From: Heyndrickxia acidiproducens DSM 23148
GTDB taxonomy: Bacteria; Bacillota; Bacilli; Bacillales; Bacillaceae_C
Assembly: GCF_000374345.1 (NCBI RefSeq)
Contig: NZ_KB893977.1
Coordinates: 1 to 64,000, forward strand
DNA length: 64,000 nucleotides
Direction of reading: 5' to 3'
Shown: one piece after another, positions 28,610 through 38,781 of the stretch
How the letters are laid out: every line of letters starts with the position of its first letter
Numbering within the stretch: the stretch's first letter is position 1
Position numbers and translations under genes: made by a program
The notes under the pieces: model-generated
What the model was told of the DNA's origin: nothing
What the model saw: the letters and a program-made list of their open reading frames with translations, nothing else
Databases searched by the model: none

Positions 28610-31414
28610 TTATAACCATTTTCCAATCATCTTAAGCGTTTCATCCAGCCCCTGGTGTTTAACCTGCACGGCGGGGATGGAGCGGATAAAAGCCCTTCCG
28701 TATGTGGTGGTTTCAATTCTTCTGTCAAGCACAATAAAAATGCCGCGGTCCGACTTTCTTCTGATCAGCCGTCCAAAGCCTTGTTTAAAGCGCAGCACCG
28801 CTTCCGGCAGCGAATAGGCTGAAAACGGATTTTTTCCTTGCGTGCGGAGATCATCACATTTCGCTTCTGTCACCGGTTCGCCCGGCGGCAGAAAAGGCAG
28901 CCTTGCCATAACCAGGCAAGACAAATCTTCACCGGGGATATCAATGCCCTCCCAAAAAGAGCTTGTACCAAAAAGTATGGCTTTGTCAAATTTCTTGAAG
29001 TTCTTTGTCAACCGGGAACGGCTTCCGCTCGATATCCCCTGTGCAATCAGCATAAAATCATCAAGCAGGCCGCTTTCATTCATCAAATGATATACATTTT
29101 TCAATAAATCGAAGGATGTGAACAGTATCATCATCCGGCCCTTTGTTTCCGCAGCAATTGCAAGCAAATAGGCTGCCATTTTTTCAGCGAACACCTCTTG
29201 CCCCGTACTGGAAATATCGGGAAGATCATTTGGAATAATAAACTGCACCTGCTTGTCGTACTGGAACGGCGAGCGGATTTGCACAGTGTTCACATTTTGT
29301 TTTGGCAGGCCGACCTCGTTCAGGAAATATTGGAACGAATGATTCACAGTCAGCGTTGCAGAAGTCATGACGACGCATTTCTTCTTCGCATACAGTTCTT
29401 TCTGGAGCGTACTTGCAACACTGACCGGCTGGCATTGAATAACAAGGCTGTTTGGAAGTGCCCGCAAATCACCTTCCAGCCAAACCACTTTCCGGTTCTC
29501 ATCATCCTTCCCCATCAGCTGCAGCATACCTTCCATCAGATATTCCCAGTCATTTAAAAAACTGTACAGTTCTTCAATAAAGGCCTGTTCTTTCTCGGTC
29601 AGTCCGGCTGCTTTTTCCTGCAGCAGTTCCAGTCTGCCGATCAGTGCGCGGCGGATGTCTTTTAGCGTTGCATAAATCCGTTCAGCGCACAGCAACACAG
29701 CCTGCCACGCTTTTTGTTTCCATTGCGCCTTGTTAATCCTGAACTTAATTTTCTGGTAGCCGGCCGTATCTTTTTTTCTTTCCATCACTTTCTTTGCCAG
29801 TATGCCGAATAAATCATCCATATCGGCATCAAGCGCCTGCAAAAGCGTGTTGATTTCAAATGTATGCCATTTGCCGATGATCCCGTATTTTTCTGTTAGC
29901 CGTTCAAGTTCGTAAAACATCTGTTTCTGTTCGTACAGGCCAAGGCAGCTGATTAAATATTTGATTTGGTTAAAACCGGCGCGCATGCCTAATGTTTCCC
30001 TCGCTGTTTGTTCAAAATGGTGGGCTTCGTCAATTACCACATATGGAAAATCATCAAACAGAGATGGCTCGCGGCCAAGTTCGCTGCACAACATCGCATG
30101 GTTGGTAACGGCTATATCGGCGTGCGCGGCCGCCTGCTTTGCGTGCAAATAAAAGTCGCGGGACATCCATGGGTCTTTTTGCCCAAGGTGCCAGCCATCC
30201 TGTTTAATTCTCCGCCAATACCGTTTGCCCCCGCTTGTCAGGTTCAGTTCGTCAACATCACCGCTGCTTGTGAATGTAAGCCAGACAAGAATTTGCATTT
30301 TCGCGAGCACGTCTTCATAATGGCCGGTTTGTTCCTTTAGTGACTGTTCAAATTTAAACAGCGAGAGATAATGGCTCCTGCCTTTTAACAGCACGGTGCG
30401 AAGCGGAACCTGCATCATTTTTTCGAGCAACTTCACTTCTTTGTTCAGCAATTGGTGTTCCAGCGCGACCGTGTATGTACTGATCAATACAGGCTCGTGT
30501 CCGTTGATTGCCGTAAATGCGCTTGGCAGCAAATAAGCCAGCGTTTTGCCTACACCGGTACCGGCCTCAATTACGGTATGCCGGCTGTTTTCAAACGCAT
30601 CCCGGACATGGTCCATCATCTCAAATTGTCCGGGGCGGCGTTCATATTCATCGAAAACAGCTGAAAAATATTTCTCTTTTTCAATACTGCCCGAAGGATA
30701 GCTGTTTATCTTTCTGAAATCCGTCCCCCCGGAGGAAATCGTTTTTTTCCGCAAAGCAATACCGCGGTATACTTCAATATCAGGCGGCAGATTCTCCGCA
30801 TGCCTGCGTTTTTTAGCCAGTATATCCTGAAAAATAAAACCAAGGTCACTTTTCAGCGAATAAGAAAGGGCAGCCAATTTTTCCAATGTGACAAGCGGAA
30901 GGGTTGAAGATCTGCGCATCAGCTCAAGCAAAAGTTTTGCGGTGACAAGTGCATCACTATCAGCCTGATGGGGCCTGTCATGTGAAAGCGATAAGGATTC
31001 GGCCAGATCGGAAAGCTTATAACTATCCAAATCCGGCATCACGATTCTTGCAAATTCCACCGTATCTACATTTAAACCTTGAAAAGGAGCAAATCCGGCT
31101 GTTTTTAATTCATGCTGCAGAAAAGGCAAATCAAACATGACATTGTGGGCAACAAATATGCTGCCCTCCAACAGCCGGGAAATACGGGGCGCAATTTCTG
31201 AAAACACCGGTGCATCCGCAAGCATCCGGTCATGAATGCCTGTTAATTCCTCTATAAAAACAGGAACCGGCTGGCCCGGATGCACAAAACTTGTATATTG
31301 GTCCTGAATCTCCCCATTTTCAATGGCAACAGCAGAAAACTGAATCATACGGTCGCCTTTTTTTGCTGCATTTCCTGTTGTTTCTAAATCAACTACAATA
31401 AATCGCTGTGCCAT
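28610..31414 (-). CDS. dinG: DinG-type exonuclease/helicase
   Basis: A 934-residue protein joining an N-terminal DnaQ-like DEDDh 3'-5' exonuclease (DLETTG at the start, HNVMFDLPFLQ and HQADSDALVT) to an XPD/DinG-like superfamily-2 module. Walker A is EAGTGVGKTLAYLLP and the DEAH box is VIDEAHHFEQ. The iron-sulfur cysteines of E. coli DinG were not seen, as expected for the Firmicutes form, which in Staphylococcus acts as a nuclease more than a helicase. The frame is open to 31492, but AGGTGATGG precedes the ATG at 31414. Confidence 0.94.
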   Translation of the reverse strand: MAQRFIVVDLETTGNAAKKGDRMIQFSAVAIENGEIQDQYTSFVHPGQPVPVFIEELTGIHDRMLADAPVFSEIAPRISRLLEGSIFVAHNVMFDLPFLQHELKTAGFAPFQGLNVDTVEFARIVMPDLDSYKLSDLAESLSLSHDRPHQADSDALVTAKLLLELMRRSSTLPLVTLEKLAALSYSLKSDLGFIFQDILAKKRRHAENLPPDIEVYRGIALRKKTISSGGTDFRKINSYPSGSIEKEKYFSAVFDEYERRPGQFEMMDHVRDAFENSRHTVIEAGTGVGKTLAYLLPSAFTAINGHEPVLISTYTVALEHQLLNKEVKLLEKMMQVPLRTVLLKGRSHYLSLFKFEQSLKEQTGHYEDVLAKMQILVWLTFTSSGDVDELNLTSGGKRYWRRIKQDGWHLGQKDPWMSRDFYLHAKQAAAHADIAVTNHAMLCSELGREPSLFDDFPYVVIDEAHHFEQTARETLGMRAGFNQIKYLISCLGLYEQKQMFYELERLTEKYGIIGKWHTFEINTLLQALDADMDDLFGILAKKVMERKKDTAGYQKIKFRINKAQWKQKAWQAVLLCAERIYATLKDIRRALIGRLELLQEKAAGLTEKEQAFIEELYSFLNDWEYLMEGMLQLMGKDDENRKVVWLEGDLRALPNSLVIQCQPVSVASTLQKELYAKKKCVVMTSATLTVNHSFQYFLNEVGLPKQNVNTVQIRSPFQYDKQVQFIIPNDLPDISSTGQEVFAEKMAAYLLAIAAETKGRMMILFTSFDLLKNVYHLMNESGLLDDFMLIAQGISSGSRSRLTKNFKKFDKAILFGTSSFWEGIDIPGEDLSCLVMARLPFLPPGEPVTEAKCDDLRTQGKNPFSAYSLPEAVLRFKQGFGRLIRRKSDRGIFIVLDRRIETTTYGRAFIRSIPAVQVKHQGLDETLKMIGKWL

Positions 31415-31507
31415 TCCATCACCTGTTTTTCGTCTTTCTTCAATATAGCTTTTGTATTGTATTATTTTAACATAAAAATTTAAATCCGCCATATCTCAGG
31501 CAGAGAT

Positions 31508-31548
31508 TTAAAACGCCGCATGCCTGTCCCGGCCATGCGGCGTTTTAA
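31508..31548. terminator. panC terminator
   Basis: A perfect 15-base stem (31508-31522 with 31534-31548), core CGCCGCATG, between panC and dinG. No panD sequence lies in the gap. Confidence 0.88.
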
Positions 31549-31579
31549 GTTTACAAATTAGGTTTATAAAGGTGTTATG

Positions 31580-32443
31580 TTAAAGCGTCAGGATCAGATT
31601 ATCGATTAAACGTGCTTTTTTAAACTGGACGGCAATAGCCAGGATGAAACGTCCTGACAGTTTTTGAAGCGGTAATAGGTCAGGATACGAATACAGTTCA
31701 ACATAGTCTATTTTTCCGCTTGTATGGTCGTGAAGATGGCCGGACACAAGCGATATGATGTTTTCAGGATCCCTCTCCCCGTTTGCAATTGCCTTTTTTG
31801 CCAATTGCAAACTTTGGTACAGCTGCGGCGCTTCTTTCCGCTCCGCTTCAGACAGATACACATTCCGCGAGCTTTTCGCCAGGCCGTCCTGTTCGCGGAC
31901 AATGGCCACCGGGACAATCTCAACAGGAAAATCAAAATCACGGACCAAAGCTTCCACTACCGCAACCTGCTGGGCATCCTTGAGGCCGAAATAAGCGCGG
32001 TCCGGCTGGATTAAATGGAAAAGTTTTGTTAATACCGCAGCCACCCCGTCAAAATGGCCCGGGCGCCGGTGTCCGCACAATACATCTGTCCGCTCACGAA
32101 CATGGAGCGTGGCGGAGAGAGCATGCGGATACATTTCGGCAACCGGCGGGATAAATAAATAATCCACCCCTGCCGTTTCCGCTTTTAAACGGTCGCCCGC
32201 TTCATCACGCGGATAACGGTCGAAATCTTCGTGCGGGCCGAACTGGAGCGGGTTGACAAAGATGCTCATCCATACGATATCATTTTCTTTGCGGGCTTTT
32301 TCGGCAAGCGCCAAATGCCCCTCATGCAAAAAACCCATCGTCGGAACAAAGCCGATTGATTTTCCTTCTTTTTTTAATGTCCTTAAAATCTTTTGGATTT
32401 CTTGTTTGGTTGTGATGACTTTCATGGCTCTTTTGGTATTCAT
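31580..32443 (-). CDS. panC: Pantothenate synthetase
   Basis: Joins pantoate and beta-alanine using ATP to make pantothenate. The 287-residue protein has the nucleotidyltransferase signature [15 protein letters not shown] (HxGH, near residue 33-47), [10 protein letters not shown]-type segment and the KSSRNVYLS loop near 185. The ATG at 32443 overlaps the panB stop (ATGA). A second ATG at 32425 gives the shorter family-like N-terminus (MKVITTK), so the exact start is undecided. It is followed by a terminator and not by panD. Confidence 0.95.
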   Translation of the reverse strand: MNTKRAMKVITTKQEIQKILRTLKKEGKSIGFVPTMGFLHEGHLALAEKARKENDIVWMSIFVNPLQFGPHEDFDRYPRDEAGDRLKAETAGVDYLFIPPVAEMYPHALSATLHVRERTDVLCGHRRPGHFDGVAAVLTKLFHLIQPDRAYFGLKDAQQVAVVEALVRDFDFPVEIVPVAIVREQDGLAKSSRNVYLSEAERKEAPQLYQSLQLAKKAIANGERDPENIISLVSGHLHDHTSGKIDYVELYSYPDLLPLQKLSGRFILAIAVQFKKARLIDNLILTL

Positions 32444-33279
32444 TGGCCGCGCCCCCCGTATAGCATCGTTAATTCTTCTGCTTTCATCGTATAAGTATGC
32501 TGTGTTTCAGGAAACTGCCGGTTATTAACCTCCCGGACATAGGTTTCAAGCCCTTTTAACATTTCGGCATCCGCATCGGCAAATTGCTTCACGAATTTTG
32601 CAACCCTTCCGCTGCCAAACCGGACCAGATCATGGAAGACAAGCACCTGGCCATCGACATCAGGCCCGGCGCCGATTCCGATTACAGGAATTTTCAGGCG
32701 TTTTGTGACTTGTTCGGCCAATTGCCGCGGCACACATTCCAAAACAACCGCAAACGCGCCTGCTTGTTCACAAAGTTTTGCATCTTCAATCAATTTTTTG
32801 GCTGCACCTGCTGTTTTTCCCTGCAGCTTGTAGCCGCCGAATATCCCGACTTTTTGCGGCGTCAGGCCGAGATGCGCCATCACCGGAATGCCCGCTTCTG
32901 TAAGGCTTTCGATTATTCCGGCAACTTCCGCTCCGCCTTCAAGCTTCACGGCATTCGCGCCGCCTTCCTGGATCAGGCGGGCGCCGTTTTTCAGTGTTTC
33001 AGCGCGGTTTAAATGGTAGGACATGAATGGCATATCCGTGACAATAAATGTATCCTTTGCCCCGCGCTTTACCGCCTTCGTGTGGTGAACCATATCCGAA
33101 ACTGTTACAGGAATGGTAGAGTCATACCCAAGTACCACCATGCCTAAAGAATCACCGACCAGAATCAGATCCACGCCTGCCTGCTCAGCCAGTTTTGCCG
33201 TCGGATAATCGTAAGCCGTAACCATGGCAATTTTTTCTTCCGCTTTTTTCATGTGTAAAAAATCCGTGGTTTGTTTCAT
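32440..33279 (-). CDS. panB: 3-methyl-2-oxobutanoate hydroxymethyltransferase
   Basis: First committed enzyme of pantothenate synthesis: transfers a hydroxymethyl group from methylene-tetrahydrofolate to ketoisovalerate. The 279-residue protein shows [32 protein letters not shown] (metal-binding Asp) and [15 protein letters not shown] near 205, the family's TIM-barrel motifs. The frame is open to 33387, but AGGAGAGG precedes the ATG at 33279. It appears to have its own promoter and a leader terminator upstream (see separate entries). Confidence 0.97.
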   Translation of the reverse strand: MKQTTDFLHMKKAEEKIAMVTAYDYPTAKLAEQAGVDLILVGDSLGMVVLGYDSTIPVTVSDMVHHTKAVKRGAKDTFIVTDMPFMSYHLNRAETLKNGARLIQEGGANAVKLEGGAEVAGIIESLTEAGIPVMAHLGLTPQKVGIFGGYKLQGKTAGAAKKLIEDAKLCEQAGAFAVVLECVPRQLAEQVTKRLKIPVIGIGAGPDVDGQVLVFHDLVRFGSGRVAKFVKQFADADAEMLKGLETYVREVNNRQFPETQHTYTMKAEELTMLYGGRGQ

Positions 33280-33344
33280 GCGTAACCTCTCCTCACCTGT
33301 AAAATATTCACCCGGCTTAGAGGACCCTGTAAACAACAGAAATG

Positions 33345-33372
33345 AAAAAAGCCCTCCTGCAGACAGAAGGGC
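33345..33372 (-). terminator. Intrinsic terminator in the panB leader
   Basis: On the minus strand GCCCTTCTG (33372-33364) pairs with CAGGAGGGC (33359-33351), including one G-T pair, and is followed by T6. It lies 65 bases before panB and about 120 bases after a promoter-like -10, so it may be an attenuator or simply a late birA terminator. Confidence 0.75.
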
Positions 33373-33494
33373 CCGTAACATTGCCATTGTTTATTTTAAC
33401 CCGCTGTCCCCGTCCGTTTTGGATCAAGGCAGAACCTATTTTTATGTCCATCATGATTTTCCGGTATAGTTCTAAATAGATACTACCCATAGCC

Positions 33495-33502
33495 ATTATA
33501 AC
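33495..33502 (-). promoter_or_regulatory. Possible panB leader promoter (-10)
   Basis: On the minus strand TGTTATAAT forms an extended -10 (TATAAT at 33495-33500) between the birA stop and the panB leader hairpin. The -35 is weak. Transcripts from here would carry a leader of about 200 bases. Confidence 0.5.
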
Positions 33503-33553
33503 AGGATCAGCCGGATAAAAACACTATGATGAAGCAGGTTGGGCTTCAATATG

Positions 33554-34537
33554 TTAATCTTTGGCGACGATTTCGATATCTGCGGAATAAATATCATGCA
33601 GTCTGCCGTCATTGCCTTCTAGTTTCAGCACGCCTTCATCCGTAATGCCGAGCGCCCTGCCGGCAATGTCGCCCTGAAGCGTATGGGCAATAATATTTGT
33701 GCCGATGCTTACCGCATAACTTTCCCACAGCAGTTTCAGCGGAGCAAAACCGTTTTTTAAATAGATTGCCTGGTATTTTTCCAATTTTTCAAGAATACGC
33801 TGGACAAGGACAGCGCGTTTGATTTTTTTCCCTGATTCGATTCGCAAAGAGGTCGCCGTTTTTTCCAATTCTTCCGGAAACACCGTTTGGTTCACATTCA
33901 TTCCGATTCCGAGAATGATGGCCTGGATCCGGTCCGTGTCGGCCTGCAATTCCGTCAGGATCCCGGAACATTTTTTCCCGCCAATTAAAACATCATTGGG
34001 CCATTTAATTTCCGGATGGACGCCTGCTGTTTCTTCAATCGACTGGGCAACTGCAACAGCCGCTATCAAAGTAAAAGGCGGCGCCATTTGCGGGGGAAGA
34101 TCGGGACGCAATACAATGCTCATCCAGATGCCTGTATATTTCGGCGAGTACCAGTCACGCTGAAGCCTGCCCCTTCCGCCTGTCTGTTCTTCGGCAATCA
34201 CGACCGTACCATCCGGGCAGCCTTCCTGGACAAGCCGGTGTGCAAGTTTCTGTGTGGAGTCGATCGTTTCCTGATCATAAATCGTTTTCCCGAACCGTTT
34301 CGTCTGCAGGCCGAATTGGATTTCATTCCTCGTCACGCGGTCCAGTGTACTTTTGATCCTGTAGCCTTTTTTGCGGACAGCCTCGAGTTCAAAACCTTCT
34401 TTTCTTAACTCTTCCATATGTTTCCAGACTGCAGACCGCGAGCAATCGAGCAATTGGGCAAGTTTTTGCCCGGAAACGAAATCATTCCCGGCTTGTGTAA
34501 ATATTTCTAGAATTCTGTTTCTCGTTGATGTTTGCAC
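33554..34537 (-). CDS. birA: Biotin-protein ligase / biotin repressor BirA
   Basis: Attaches biotin to carboxylases and represses biotin genes. About 327 residues. The N-terminal winged helix (SGQKLAQLLDCSRSAVWKHMEEL, residues ~20-42) is followed by the ligase core with EEQTGGRGRLQRDWYSP (the biotinyl-AMP loop, GRGR) and KWPNDVLIGGKK. The C-terminal cap is SH3-like. A GTG at 34546 is part of the AGGAGGTGG ribosome site. The GTG at 34537, eight bases from it, is the better start and overlaps the cca 3' end. Confidence 0.95.
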   Translation of the reverse strand: MQTSTRNRILEIFTQAGNDFVSGQKLAQLLDCSRSAVWKHMEELRKEGFELEAVRKKGYRIKSTLDRVTRNEIQFGLQTKRFGKTIYDQETIDSTQKLAHRLVQEGCPDGTVVIAEEQTGGRGRLQRDWYSPKYTGIWMSIVLRPDLPPQMAPPFTLIAAVAVAQSIEETAGVHPEIKWPNDVLIGGKKCSGILTELQADTDRIQAIILGIGMNVNQTVFPEELEKTATSLRIESGKKIKRAVLVQRILEKLEKYQAIYLKNGFAPLKLLWESYAVSIGTNIIAHTLQGDIAGRALGITDEGVLKLEGNDGRLHDIYSADIEIVAKD

Positions 34538-35712
34538 ATCAGCCACCTCCTGATTGCTTCCCGGTCATTGGCAATTTCCCCGTTTAAAACCGCCATTTCA
34601 GATTCGCGCAGCATCTCTTTGATCCAGGGCCCCCCGCTTTTGCCGAACCACAGCATAAGATCTGTGCCCGTTACAGAAAGCTCGCTTCTTTCTGTAATCT
34701 TCATTTTTAAAAATTCTTCTTTCATCGTTTGGACGCGCGGCTCCCACTTTTCTTGGCGAAGCGCCCAGAAAACGGTTTCCGCATCGGTTGCCGCCGTTTC
34801 CCCGGCATCGTAAAGCGCCGCAAGATCCCATTCAGCCTGCAGCCGTTTCTGCAAAAAGCCAAACGTGCGCAGGATTTCTTTCCGTTTGCTTGCCGGCAGG
34901 CGCCATTGATGCAAAAATGCCTCTTTATTCCCAAGCCCGCAGACAGCAAGCAGATAAAGCCACAGCTGTTTTTCTGTTAAACGGTTCAAATCCGGATGCA
35001 ATTTTGCTTCCAGCCTGGTTTCCGCCCCGTTCAGCCCCGGCAGATAGGAGAGTAATTTTGTTTCGCACAGCAGTTTCAGTGCCTCATACGGGTAGGGGCC
35101 TTCAAGGAGCCTGATAAATTCCTGTGTGATCCTTTCAGCCGCTATATACTGCAGCAGCGGGGCATGAAGGCTGATCGCGCGCTTTGTTTCCGCCTCAATC
35201 GTAAAACCAAGCTGGCTCGTAAAACGGATCGCGCGCATCATCCGCAGCGCATCTTCGTGGAATCTTTCTTCCGGGGATCCGACTGTCTGAATCGTTTTAT
35301 TGCGGATGGCATCACAGCCTGAAAAAGGATCAACCAGCTTTCCGGCATCATCCATGGCAATGGCATTCATCGTAAAATCCCGGCGTTTTAAATCTTCAAG
35401 CAACGAATCGACATACCAAACAGATTCCGGACGCCTGTAATCCTTATATTCCGATTCCGTTCTGAAAGTTGTGACTTCATATTGGCCGCCCTTATACAGA
35501 ACGAGTACAGTGCCATGCTCGATTCCAATATCGATTGTATGCGGAAACAGCGCCTTGACTTCAAGCGGTTTGGCAGACGTGGCAATGTCGACATCATGGA
35601 TGGGGCGCTCAAGCAGCATATCACGAATCGCGCCCCCGACAAAGAATGCTTCAAATCCTGCATCCTCAAGAGTTTTTAAGATCGGGAGTGCTGTTTGAAA
35701 TGGCGGTAGCAT
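34507..35712 (-). CDS. cca: CCA-adding tRNA nucleotidyltransferase
   Basis: Adds or repairs the CCA 3' end of tRNAs. About 401 residues (B. subtilis 397). The head domain shows [13 protein letters not shown] near residue 20 and the catalytic DVDIATSA (DxD), then [10 protein letters not shown] and the [14 protein letters not shown] helix of class II enzymes. In-frame ATG codons at 35727 and 35718 lie too close to the ribosome site, so 35712 is preferred. It overlaps bshA by 47 bases upstream and birA by 31 bases downstream. Confidence 0.95.
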   Translation of the reverse strand: MLPPFQTALPILKTLEDAGFEAFFVGGAIRDMLLERPIHDVDIATSAKPLEVKALFPHTIDIGIEHGTVLVLYKGGQYEVTTFRTESEYKDYRRPESVWYVDSLLEDLKRRDFTMNAIAMDDAGKLVDPFSGCDAIRNKTIQTVGSPEERFHEDALRMMRAIRFTSQLGFTIEAETKRAISLHAPLLQYIAAERITQEFIRLLEGPYPYEALKLLCETKLLSYLPGLNGAETRLEAKLHPDLNRLTEKQLWLYLLAVCGLGNKEAFLHQWRLPASKRKEILRTFGFLQKRLQAEWDLAALYDAGETAATDAETVFWALRQEKWEPRVQTMKEEFLKMKITERSELSVTGTDLMLWFGKSGGPWIKEMLRESEMAVLNGEIANDREAIRRWLMCKHQRETEF

Positions 35713-36853
35713 GTCCATCAACCTCATTTATCAATTGATCGTATATTTTTTCATATTGTTTGAGAATGTTTTTCGAATAAAATTTCCTGTGGACGGTTTG
35801 TCGGGCATGCGCGGATAATTCAGCATGCAGGCCGGGATTTGCAAATACATGCAGGGCTTTTTCGGCAACCGTCTTTACATCGCCCAGAGAGACGAGATAC
35901 CCGTTATAGCCGTCCCGGATCACTTCCGGTATGCCGCCGATGATCGTACCAATACAGGGCACGCCGCAAGCCATCGCTTCCAAGGCGACAAGGCCGAAAC
36001 TTTCTTTCTCGGATAACAGCAGCATCAGGTCGCTGATCGAGTAAAGTTCCTCGAGCTGGTCCTGCTTTCCTAAAAACAATACATCTTTTTCAATCTGTAA
36101 TGTCCTGACAAGCCGCGTTATGACGCTCATCTCCGGGCCGTCGCCGACAAGCAGCAGCTTCGCGGGGATTTGTGCGCGGATATTTGCAAACGCCCGTACG
36201 ACATCTGATACGCGTTTCACTGCCCGAAAATTGGAGACATGGATGATGACTTTCTCCGCTTCCGTAATGCCATACTCTTTTTTTAAATGGGCAGCATCGA
36301 CACGCCGGTAGACGCGCTCATCAACAAAATTATAAACCGTTTCGATCTTTTTCTGCGGCTGGATTAAGTCATAGGTCTGGCGGACAAGTGCATTGGATAC
36401 TGCCGTGACCGCATCAGATTGTTCAATGCCAAAACGGATCGCGGATGCAAGTGACGGGTCATAGCCTAAAACGGTGATATCCGTGCCGTGCAGTGTCGTC
36501 ACGATTTTCAAATCCGTGTGCGCCATCATTTTACCAAGAATCGCGCAGACCGCATGTGGAATTGCATAATGGACATGGATAATATCCAAATGTTCCCTAT
36601 CCGCCACTTCAGCAATTTTGCTTGCCAGCGCGATATCGTAAGGCGGGTATTGAAAAACCGCGTACTGGTTGGCCTCAACCTGGTGAAAATAGATATTGTG
36701 GTACATTTTATTTAAGCGGAACGGGACACTTGACGTAATAAAATGGATTTCATGGCCGTTTTCTGCAAGCAGCTGGCCCAATTCCGTCGCAATTACGCCG
36801 GAGCCGCCAACTGTCGGATAACAAGTAATCCCTATCTTTAACCTCTTTTTCAT
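35666..36853 (-). CDS. bshA: Bacillithiol synthesis glycosyltransferase BshA
   Basis: Makes N-acetylglucosaminyl-malate from UDP-GlcNAc and malate, the first step of bacillithiol. The 395-residue GT4 enzyme has the [12 protein letters not shown] loop near residue 16, the VHYAIPHA segment and the C-terminal [21 protein letters not shown] (retaining GT motif). It is about 18 residues longer than the B. subtilis protein at the C-terminus, which overlaps cca. Its ATG overlaps the bshB1 stop by four bases. Confidence 0.95.
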   Translation of the reverse strand: MKKRLKIGITCYPTVGGSGVIATELGQLLAENGHEIHFITSSVPFRLNKMYHNIYFHQVEANQYAVFQYPPYDIALASKIAEVADREHLDIIHVHYAIPHAVCAILGKMMAHTDLKIVTTLHGTDITVLGYDPSLASAIRFGIEQSDAVTAVSNALVRQTYDLIQPQKKIETVYNFVDERVYRRVDAAHLKKEYGITEAEKVIIHVSNFRAVKRVSDVVRAFANIRAQIPAKLLLVGDGPEMSVITRLVRTLQIEKDVLFLGKQDQLEELYSISDLMLLLSEKESFGLVALEAMACGVPCIGTIIGGIPEVIRDGYNGYLVSLGDVKTVAEKALHVFANPGLHAELSAHARQTVHRKFYSKNILKQYEKIYDQLINEVDGHATAISNSTPDLKNS

Positions 36854-37557
36854 AAATGAAGCACATCCAGGTTTACCAGTAGTGGCTTCTTGCTTAAAAA
36901 CCCTTCAGCATAACGGATACCCAGTTCTTTTCCAAATATTCTTTCACGCGCCAGCACCGTTTCAATGTAACCGTCCGTGAGCGGTGTCTTTACAGCGCCG
37001 TCCCTTAAATCAAACTGGCTTCCGTACGCTTTCAGGCTTTCAATTTTTTTTTCGATAAAATCACTGACATCGACCACAAAATCCGGTTCGTGGAAGCCGT
37101 TTACCATATAAAAGTACAAATGCTTCGGCTTGTATGCCTCTTTTTCCGGATCTGAACGGTATTTGCGGATACCGGACGAGAAAAAGGCTTCTTCAACCAT
37201 ATTTCCGCAATGACCATGGTCGGGATGCCGGTCCTGATGGAAAGGGGCAAACACAACGCCGGGTTTGTACGCCCGAATCACCCCTGTAATTTGGCGGAGA
37301 TATTCCGTTTTCATAAACAAACCGCGGTCAGGCAGCTGTAAAGTGATTCTTTCTGCAACACCGAGGATTCCGGCAGATTTTTGCGCTTCAGCTTTACGTG
37401 TATCTACCGTTCCATTGGAAGACAGCTCTGCCTCTGTTAAATCACAAATGACGATTCTTTTCCCTAGTGATGCCCATTTGGCGATCGAAGCTGCCATGCC
37501 GATTTCGACATCATCGGCATGTGCCCCGAACGCCAGCACATCTGCTTGACAACTCAT
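36850..37557 (-). CDS. bshB1: Bacillithiol synthesis deacetylase BshB1
   Basis: Removes the acetyl group from GlcNAc-malate in bacillithiol synthesis. The 235-residue zinc enzyme of the PIG-L/LmbE family has AHADDVEIG (zinc and catalytic Asp, residues ~12-20) and [11 protein letters not shown] near 117. GGGGAG lies seven bases before ATG. It sits between mgsA and bshA with four-base overlaps on both sides, so the three are translationally linked. Confidence 0.95.
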   Translation of the reverse strand: MSCQADVLAFGAHADDVEIGMAASIAKWASLGKRIVICDLTEAELSSNGTVDTRKAEAQKSAGILGVAERITLQLPDRGLFMKTEYLRQITGVIRAYKPGVVFAPFHQDRHPDHGHCGNMVEEAFFSSGIRKYRSDPEKEAYKPKHLYFYMVNGFHEPDFVVDVSDFIEKKIESLKAYGSQFDLRDGAVKTPLTDGYIETVLARERIFGKELGIRYAEGFLSKKPLLVNLDVLHL

Positions 37558-37964
37558 GGCTTGTCTCCCCTTCCTGCTTTTGACGGCCAGACGGTTTCTC
37601 CTTTTTGAAGTTCCTTCATCAGCAGTTCGGCCGTACCGATATTTGTCGCCAGTGGAACCCGATGGACATCGCAGAGGCGGATCAACGCCGAGACGTCCGG
37701 TTCATGCGGCTGTGCCGTAAGCGGGTCGCGTAAAAAAATGACAAGATCCAGCTCGTTTTTTGCGATTTTCGCGCCAATCTGCTGGTCACCGCCGTAGGGG
37801 CCGGACTGGAAACGGTGAACCGGCAGCCCTGTTGCTTCCATAATTCTTTTTCCGGTCGTCCCGGTGGCAAAGAGCTGGTGCTGCGCAAGTATTTTTTTAT
37901 GGGCAGATGAAAACCGGACCATATCGTCTTTCTTTTTATCATGGGCGATCAGTGCAATATTCAA
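37554..37964 (-). CDS. mgsA: Methylglyoxal synthase
   Basis: Converts dihydroxyacetone phosphate to methylglyoxal, a bypass of lower glycolysis. The 136-residue protein contains [11 protein letters not shown], the phosphate-binding [13 protein letters not shown], the [12 protein letters not shown] loop and FLRDPL with the catalytic Asp. It appears to start with TTG at 37964, with GGGGAG ten bases upstream. The bacillithiol genes beside it make a thiol that detoxifies methylglyoxal, a fitting neighbour (inference). Confidence 0.95.
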   Translation of the reverse strand: MNIALIAHDKKKDDMVRFSSAHKKILAQHQLFATGTTGKRIMEATGLPVHRFQSGPYGGDQQIGAKIAKNELDLVIFLRDPLTAQPHEPDVSALIRLCDVHRVPLATNIGTAELLMKELQKGETVWPSKAGRGDKP

Positions 37965-37980
37965 TGATTTTCACTCCCCG

Positions 37981-38781
37981 TTAAACCAAAATATTTTCCA
38001 GGCCATAAACGAACGTCTTTAAATTCATCACCGTTTCAACGGAAACTTTAACACCGGACATAAAAGAAACCCGGTCGAATGAATCATGGCGGATTGTAAG
38101 CAGCTGGCCGCCGCCACCAAACAGTACTTCCTGATGGGCAATGAGTCCCGGTAGCCTGACACTGTGGATATGCATGCCGTCAAAATCAGCCCCTCTGGCA
38201 CCTTTCAGCGTTTCTTTTTCATTTGGGTTCCCCTGCACTTTTTTTGTCCGTTCCGTGGCAATCAATTCCGCGGTTTTCACGCTCGTTCCTGAGGGTGCAT
38301 CGATTTTTTTGTCGTGATGCAATTCAATAATTTCGACATTCGGAAAATATTTCGCCGCCATTTGTGAAAATTTCATCATCAGGACAGCCCCAATGGCGAA
38401 ATTTGGTGCGATTATACAGCCAATCCCTTTTTCATCGGCCAGTGCTTTTAATTCATCCAGCTGTCCGGATGTAAAACCGGTTGTTCCGACAACCGGGCGC
38501 ACACCGTATTCGAGGGCGGCTTTCGTATGCCTGTACCCTACTTCAGGTTTGGTGAAATCGATCCAAACATCAGCATTGGATTTTTCCAGGCATTCCCGGA
38601 CATCTGTATAGACAGGGGCTGGTTCATCCGTGAAATCAGCGATCTCATTCAGCAATTTTCCTTCACCTTTCCGGTCCAGCACCCCCGCCAGTTTGAAATT
38701 TTCTTCCCTTGAAACAAGCCGGACCGCTTCACTGCCCATTCTTCCGCGTGCGCCGGCAATAATGACACGAATTTGACTCAT
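37981..38781 (-). CDS. dapB: 4-hydroxy-tetrahydrodipicolinate reductase
   Basis: A step of the diaminopimelate/lysine pathway, also needed for dipicolinate in spores. The 266-residue protein has the nucleotide-binding [14 protein letters not shown] near the start, the catalytic [14 protein letters not shown] (near residue 155-168) and the VGTTGF loop near 98. A TTG at 38787 is too close to AAAGGAG, so the ATG at 38781 is chosen. ypjD, which lies upstream of it in B. subtilis, was not found. The leader has unusual paired hairpins. Confidence 0.96.
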   Translation of the reverse strand: MSQIRVIIAGARGRMGSEAVRLVSREENFKLAGVLDRKGEGKLLNEIADFTDEPAPVYTDVRECLEKSNADVWIDFTKPEVGYRHTKAALEYGVRPVVGTTGFTSGQLDELKALADEKGIGCIIAPNFAIGAVLMMKFSQMAAKYFPNVEIIELHHDKKIDAPSGTSVKTAELIATERTKKVQGNPNEKETLKGARGADFDGMHIHSVRLPGLIAHQEVLFGGGGQLLTIRHDSFDRVSFMSGVKVSVETVMNLKTFVYGLENILV

